64,000 bases of DNA from Larkinella arboricola (GTDB taxonomy: Bacteria > Bacteroidota > Bacteroidia > Cytophagales > Spirosomataceae). Shown here one piece after another: positions 59,710-64,000 of this stretch; the stretch's first letter is position 1, and every line of letters begins with the position of its first letter. A model generated the notes under the pieces. That model had not been told where the DNA came from, did no database searches, and saw only the letters and a program-made list of their open reading frames with translations. The DNA lies in NCBI RefSeq assembly GCF_003259745.1, contig NZ_QLMC01000003.1, positions 1 to 64,000 on the forward strand. The letters run 5' to 3'. A program made the position numbers and the translations under genes.

Positions 59710-59937
59710 GAAGGATATGAGGTATTGAGGGTTTCTATAAAGACCGCAAAAATGGTCAATTTTGCGCAGGATTTCAGAGCATACCCATAATTAATGTAAC
59801 CGGCAGAAATCTATCCCTCCTAAAGCCCCAAACTTCTCCCTATTCGCCTGTAGCTTTTGGTAGGTGCCACTTTGACCATGATTGATTTTCTCCTACTTTT
59901 AACATAAATATTGCTAAAGAAACCCGCGATTTTACCC

Positions 59938-62814
59938 ATGTGTAAATTACATTTGCTTACACCGCTGCTGTTTGCCCTTCTCCTCCTGCTACCCAGGGAC
60001 AGCGCGGCTCAGGCTTCCAAAACCAAATCCAAAGCTGTTCAGGATACCGCCCGGTTTGATCGTGACTACAAGCTCGAAGCGACCATGCTGGGTTATTTTT
60101 CTAAAGACGGCGCCCGCAACCCAACGTTAAAAGCCAACAAAGGCGACCGCGTCCGGATTACCATCACCAACGGCGAGGTAATGACGCACGATATTACCCT
60201 CGAGAAGCTGAAGCTCAAAAGCAAAACGATTCTCGAAAAGGGGTCCAGTACCAGCATTGTGTTTACCGCTGACCAGAATGACACTTATTTCTGCTCGGTT
60301 CCGGGCCACCGCGCAGCCGGGATGGTCGGAAATTTTGAAGTGGTCGAGGGGTCGATTTCTGACGCTACGGTGGCCGGGCAGATTCCCACGAAAGACGGGC
60401 AGCCTCTGAACCTGAATTTCGAAACCGGAACGTTGAAAGACTGGGCTGCCACCGGTGACGCCTTTACCAATCCCCTTTTTGCGCAGGATGACCCGTCGCC
60501 CGTTCACGAGAAAGACATGCACATCGGTTTCGACGGCAAGTATTTTCTGAGCAGTGGCGGAACCACCCACTACAAACAAACCGGGACCTTAACCTCCGTG
60601 CCTTTCAAGGTCACGCAGCCGTTTGCCGCCTTCAAAGTGTCGGGCGGGGCTCTACAGGATACGCGCGTGGAGATTGTACAGGCCGGAACAAACAAGGTTA
60701 TTTACCACATCACCGGGCAAGGTCGGGCCACGCTGCAACCCGCCGTCGTAGAACTGCAACCGTATCTGAATCAGGAGATATTCATCCGGATTATTGATAA
60801 CGAAACCGGCATTTCGCAAATACCGTATATCCCGAACGACAAATGGGCGCACATCAATTTTGACGATTTTCAGTTTTACGCCACACGCCCGACCTTCCCC
60901 AATGAACTGAAACAGAAGGACATTATTATCCTGCCGCCCCTGGACCCCGTCCTGAATGCCGGTCTTTCGGGGGTGGAAGCGGCCAAAGCGATGACGTTGC
61001 CGAAAGGATTTAAAATTACGCTGGCAGCCGCCGAACCGGAGATCATTAAACCGATTGCTTTCACCATCGACGCCCGCAGTCGGCTTTGGGTGGTGGAGTC
61101 GCACACGTATCCCGTTCCGGCACCGGAAGGACAGGGCCGGGACCGTATCCTGATTTTTGAGGACACGAACGGCGACGGAACGCTGGACAAGAAGAAAGTT
61201 TTTGCGGAAGGACTGAATCTGGTCAGCGGAATTGAGGTCGGCATGGGTGGTGTGTGGCTCGGTGCGGCCCCCTATCTACTGTTTATTCCCGCCGATTTTA
61301 AAAATGATAAACCGTCCGGACCAATTCAGAAGCTGCTCGACGGCTGGGGTACGCACGACACCCACGAAACCCTGAACAGCCTGCGCTGGGGCCCCGACGG
61401 CTGGCTCTACGGCAACCACGGGGTGTTTACTCATTCGAACGTGGGCAAACCGGGCGCGCCGGATTCGGAACGGACGAAACTCAATGCCGGGGTCTGGCGC
61501 TACCACCCGACCACCCGGCAGTTTGAAGTGTTCGCCGAAGGAACCAGTAATCCCTGGGGACTTGATTTCAACGACTACGGCCACGCTTTCATTACGGCCT
61601 GCGTGATTCCGCATATGTACCACATGATTCAGGGCGGGCGCTACCAGCGGCAGGCTGGCAACCACTTTAACCCGTACACGTACGACGATATTAAAACCCA
61701 CGCCGACCACGTCCACTGGGTCGGTGAGCGGGGACCACATGCCGGTAATTTCCGCTCGGCGTCGGCAGGTGGTGGACACGCTCACTCCGGAGCCATGATT
61801 TATCTCGGGAACAGCTGGCCGCAGGAATACCGCAACGAGGTGTTTATGAACAACATCAACGGTGCCAAGCTAAACCAGGACCACCCAAACCGCGCCGGGT
61901 CGGGCTACATGGTCACACACAAACCGGATTTTCTGTCCATGAACGACTCCTGGTCACAGTGGCTCAACATGAAATACGACGCCAGCGGCTCGGTCTGGGC
62001 CATTGACTGGTACGACAAAAACCAGTGCCATAGCGCCAACCCGGATGTTCATAACAAAACGATGGGCCGGATTTTCAAGATCACCCACGAGAATGACAAA
62101 TGGGCACAGGTCGATCTGTTGAAAGCTTCGGATAAAGAACTGGTTGCGTACCAGTTGAGCGGTAACGAATGGTACGTTCGTCAGGCGCGAACCATTTTGC
62201 AGGAACGCGGCCCTAACAAAAAGGTGCACAAGGCGCTGAAAGAAATTCTGGCTAAAAATCCGGATGCCACCCGTAAACTCCGCGCGCTCTGGGCGCTTCA
62301 CGTTACGAAGGGTCTGACGGAGAACGAACTGGAAGACTTACTGGGCCATGAAAACGAATACGTCAGAAGTTGGGCCATTCAGTTGCTGGCCGAAGACAAG
62401 GCCGTTTCGGGCGAAACGCTGAAACGGTTTGCGGCTCTGGCCCAAAACGATAATTCGGCGCTCGTACGGCTTTACCTGACATCGGCCATGATGCGGCTGG
62501 AACCGAGCCAACGGTGGGAGGTGCTGGACGCCCTCGTGCAGAAATCGGCGGATAAAGATGATCATAACCTGCCGCTGATGGTGTGGTATGCGTCCGAACC
62601 GCTGGCCGCCATTGATATGAAACGGGCACTGGAAATGGCTCAAAAATCGAAATTGCCAAAGCAGTTGCCCTATACCATTCAACGGATTGCTGCCATTGGC
62701 ACAGACGATGCGAAGAAACTCCTGAAGGACCTGAATGACCGGGTCGGTAAGCTGGAGCACTCGCACGAAAACCATGAAATCCAGCTGCTGCTGGCCAAGG
62801 CGCTGGAGGAGTAA
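59938..62814 (+). CDS. secreted cupredoxin / membrane-bound-dehydrogenase-domain / HEAT protein
   Basis: The ATG at 59938 gives 958 residues; the frame is open to a TTG at 59911. Signal peptide at about residues 5-28 (LLTPLLFALLLLLPRDSAAQ). Residues about 42-140 are a plastocyanin-like domain with copper ligands His in EVMTHDITL, Cys and His in YFCSVPGHRAAGM, and Met in the same stretch. Residues 150-330 form a beta-sandwich-like module. Residues 340-720 are a beta-propeller of the PVC-type dehydrogenase domain (GFKITLAAAEPEIIKPIAFT; RLWVVESHTYPVPAPEGQGR; DTNGDGTLDKKKVFAEGLN). The C-terminus has HEAT-like repeats. The CxxCH haem site found in many relatives is absent, so the cupredoxin may take its place as electron carrier. 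Confidence 0.85.
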   Translation: MCKLHLLTPLLFALLLLLPRDSAAQASKTKSKAVQDTARFDRDYKLEATMLGYFSKDGARNPTLKANKGDRVRITITNGEVMTHDITLEKLKLKSKTILEKGSSTSIVFTADQNDTYFCSVPGHRAAGMVGNFEVVEGSISDATVAGQIPTKDGQPLNLNFETGTLKDWAATGDAFTNPLFAQDDPSPVHEKDMHIGFDGKYFLSSGGTTHYKQTGTLTSVPFKVTQPFAAFKVSGGALQDTRVEIVQAGTNKVIYHITGQGRATLQPAVVELQPYLNQEIFIRIIDNETGISQIPYIPNDKWAHINFDDFQFYATRPTFPNELKQKDIIILPPLDPVLNAGLSGVEAAKAMTLPKGFKITLAAAEPEIIKPIAFTIDARSRLWVVESHTYPVPAPEGQGRDRILIFEDTNGDGTLDKKKVFAEGLNLVSGIEVGMGGVWLGAAPYLLFIPADFKNDKPSGPIQKLLDGWGTHDTHETLNSLRWGPDGWLYGNHGVFTHSNVGKPGAPDSERTKLNAGVWRYHPTTRQFEVFAEGTSNPWGLDFNDYGHAFITACVIPHMYHMIQGGRYQRQAGNHFNPYTYDDIKTHADHVHWVGERGPHAGNFRSASAGGGHAHSGAMIYLGNSWPQEYRNEVFMNNINGAKLNQDHPNRAGSGYMVTHKPDFLSMNDSWSQWLNMKYDASGSVWAIDWYDKNQCHSANPDVHNKTMGRIFKITHENDKWAQVDLLKASDKELVAYQLSGNEWYVRQARTILQERGPNKKVHKALKEILAKNPDATRKLRALWALHVTKGLTENELEDLLGHENEYVRSWAIQLLAEDKAVSGETLKRFAALAQNDNSALVRLYLTSAMMRLEPSQRWEVLDALVQKSADKDDHNLPLMVWYASEPLAAIDMKRALEMAQKSKLPKQLPYTIQRIAAIGTDDAKKLLKDLNDRVGKLEHSHENHEIQLLLAKALEE

Positions 62815-62840
62815 GCAGTGAAAGGTACATGATCCATCCG

Positions 62841-62881
62841 GTGGGTCCAGACATGACTGGTGTCGTTGTGTCTGGACCCAC
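62841..62881. repeat. 13-bp inverted repeat (hairpin)
   Basis: GTGGGTCCAGACA pairs perfectly with TGTCTGGACCCAC around a 15-nt loop, 27 bp after the stop of the cupredoxin-propeller gene. It may act as its terminator, although no T tract follows. Confidence 0.65.
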
Positions 62882-62899
62882 CCGAGGGCGCGCCCCCGG

Positions 62900-62985
62900 T
62901 TATCCACAGTCAACCCGGTAAATCAGAAAGTAACCCAGTGGGGTAAAACATGGATAACGGGGGACACAGCCCTGGGTTATCCGCG
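62900..62985. promoter_or_regulatory. cluster of DnaA-box-like sequences upstream of recO
   Basis: A perfect TTATCCACA box at 62900-62908, an inverted TTATCCATG at 62949-62957 and TTATCCGCG at 62977-62985, all within 86 bp. Consensus known from E. coli and most bacteria is TTATnCACA. The cluster lies in the gap before recO, with no dnaA or dnaN gene near. Could be a DnaA-titrating or regulatory site, or chance. Confidence 0.4.
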
Positions 62986-63065
62986 AAAAAAGTGCTAAAT
63001 TAGTAAGTAATTGGCCGCTTGTAGCAGATGCTTTTTACTGGCCTTTGAGATTTTTTACCGATAAA

Positions 63066-63758
63066 ATGCTTCACAAAACCCGGGGAATCGTTCTGAGTTA
63101 TTTTCGTTACCGCGAGACATCCATCATCGTTCGTGTTTATACCGAGGAATTCGGGCTGCAAAGTTACCTCGTTAACGGCGTCCGTTCAGCGAAGAGTAAA
63201 ACCAACCGGATTGCGTTTTTTCAGCCGTTAACACTGCTTGACATGGTGGTGTATTACAAGCCGGACAAAGACCTGCACCGGCTTTCTGAAGTTAAAATTA
63301 ATTATCCGTTCCAGCATATCCCGTTCGATATTGCCAAGTCCAGTCTGGCGTTGTTTGTGAGCGAAATGCTGACTAAAACCCTGAAAGAAGAAGCCAGCAA
63401 CCTGACGTTGTATCACTTTCTGGAAGATAGTGTCCGGTATCTGGAAGAAGCCGAAGCCGACTACGAGAATTTTCACATTGCTTTTCTGCTGAAACTGGCG
63501 TTTTTTCTGGGATTTGGCCCGAGCAACGCCCGTGAGTTCGAAGGTCAGCTACAGGAACAGAAATACCCGTTTCTACCCGACGAGAACACTGAAAAAGCCC
63601 TGAATACGTTTCTGCGGCAACGATTGGGAGCGCCTGTCAAGGTTTCCAGACAAACGCGGGCCGAACTGCTGGACGCGCTGGTGGCGTTTTACCGAATTCA
63701 CATTGACAGTTTGGGCGAAATCAAGTCACTGGCGGTTTTGCGGGAGGTACTGAGTTAA
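63066..63758 (+). CDS. recO: DNA repair protein RecO
   Basis: The ATG at 63066 gives 230 residues; an upstream TTG at 63045 is less likely. Residues 1-80 are the OB-fold domain (LHKTRGIVLSYFRYRETSII; VRVYTEEFGLQSYLVNGVRS), the rest the helical domain (SSLALFVSEMLTKTLKEEAS; FLLKLAFFLGFGPS). The zinc-finger cysteines of some RecO proteins are absent, which is usual in Bacteroidota. It loads RecA onto SSB-coated DNA with RecR. The stop overlaps a convergent cupin gene by 4 bp. Confidence 0.9.
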   Translation: MLHKTRGIVLSYFRYRETSIIVRVYTEEFGLQSYLVNGVRSAKSKTNRIAFFQPLTLLDMVVYYKPDKDLHRLSEVKINYPFQHIPFDIAKSSLALFVSEMLTKTLKEEASNLTLYHFLEDSVRYLEEAEADYENFHIAFLLKLAFFLGFGPSNAREFEGQLQEQKYPFLPDENTEKALNTFLRQRLGAPVKVSRQTRAELLDALVAFYRIHIDSLGEIKSLAVLREVLS

Positions 63759-64000
63759 GAATCCCGGTGCACGGTTTCCGGCGCAAACGCGGGCAAACAA
63801 ACGGCAATGTATTCGGCACCGCCCGGTTCGGGACTGCTGTAACGAACCCACTCACCCGGATGGGCCACTACCGCCTGACCGGCCCGGACTTCCAGCGAAC
63901 CGCCTTCGTAGTCCACCCGAACCATCCCGTTCAGGACAACGGTTATTTCCTCAAATTCCGGGCGCTGGCCGGGTTCCTCCCACCCTTCGGGCGATACCAT
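63755..64000 (-). CDS. cupin-domain protein (truncated by window edge)
   Basis: The frame is open to the right edge (an ATG falls exactly at 64000) and encodes 81 residues. The second cupin motif region is visible (VVLNGMVRVDYEGGSLEVRA; GQAVVAHPGEWVRYSSPEPG), with only one His of the usual metal set in this part; the others may lie further upstream. Probably a small single-domain cupin of unknown ligand. It converges with recO. Confidence 0.75.
   Translation of the reverse strand: MVSPEGWEEPGQRPEFEEITVVLNGMVRVDYEGGSLEVRAGQAVVAHPGEWVRYSSPEPGGAEYIAVCLPAFAPETVHRDS

Overview
The window looks like chromosome of a member of the Bacteroidota, most likely a Cytophagales bacterium of the Spirosoma/Larkinella type (genus is inference). 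The evidence is: type IX secretion (T9SS) C-terminal sorting domains on several large secreted proteins, SprB-like repeats, a TonB-dependent receptor next to a DUF4249 lipoprotein, stand-alone LytTR regulators, a Bacteroidetes-type tyrosine integrase, almost no Shine-Dalgarno sequences, and promoters that match the Bacteroidota TTTG / TAnnTTTG consensus. No rRNA, complete tRNA or CRISPR array was seen.

Region 1 (1 to about 21.4 kb) is accessory DNA. It starts with the end of an IS3-family element that has cut into a small gene of a phage-like cluster. A long tail tape-measure protein, small phage-type proteins and an outer-membrane moron pair follow. Then come an XRE-type regulator with palindromic operators, a tyrosine integrase with two tandem LytTR genes, and a block of surface or secreted cargo: a SprB-repeat protein, two lipoproteins and an LRR/Ig T9SS protein. 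The block ends at a 22-bp piece that resembles a tRNA 3' end followed at once by a perfect terminator, which I read as a possible attachment scar.

Region 2 (21.5-37.2 kb) is mixed. It holds a DUF218 protein, a signalling cluster (single-domain response regulator and RsbRD_N-type histidine kinase flanked by two paralogous small proteins), a class II cAMP-phosphodiesterase-like MBL enzyme, a 3-hydroxyacyl-CoA dehydrogenase, the TonB receptor/DUF4249 pair, a lone sugar transferase, a third LytTR protein, and a multiply frameshifted T9SS pseudogene.

Region 3 (37.4-40.9 kb) is the most interesting unit: an operon-like set of a cyclic-nucleotide-binding-domain histidine kinase, a response-regulator/thioredoxin-reductase-like fusion that lacks the redox CxxC, and a UBP-type zinc-finger protein. 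This looks like a phospho-controlled flavoprotein module.

Region 4 (40.9-64 kb) is mostly housekeeping and metabolism: GH43 hydrolase, D-2-hydroxyacid dehydrogenase, FG-GAP T9SS protein, MurF, SGNH hydrolase, heptose-7-phosphate kinase, GNAT, HemE, TetR regulator, FabF, YggU, tautomerase, PurM, kelch protein, DUF481 protein, a LOV-like domain protein with proline in place of the photoactive cysteine, a two-gene pentose-acid oxidation pair (FAH-family dehydratase and 2,5-dioxovalerate dehydrogenase), a cupredoxin/beta-propeller/HEAT secreted protein, RecO and a truncated cupin. Several genes here and in region 1 have the -7 box only 3-7 nt before ATG, so their mRNAs are probably leaderless or nearly so.
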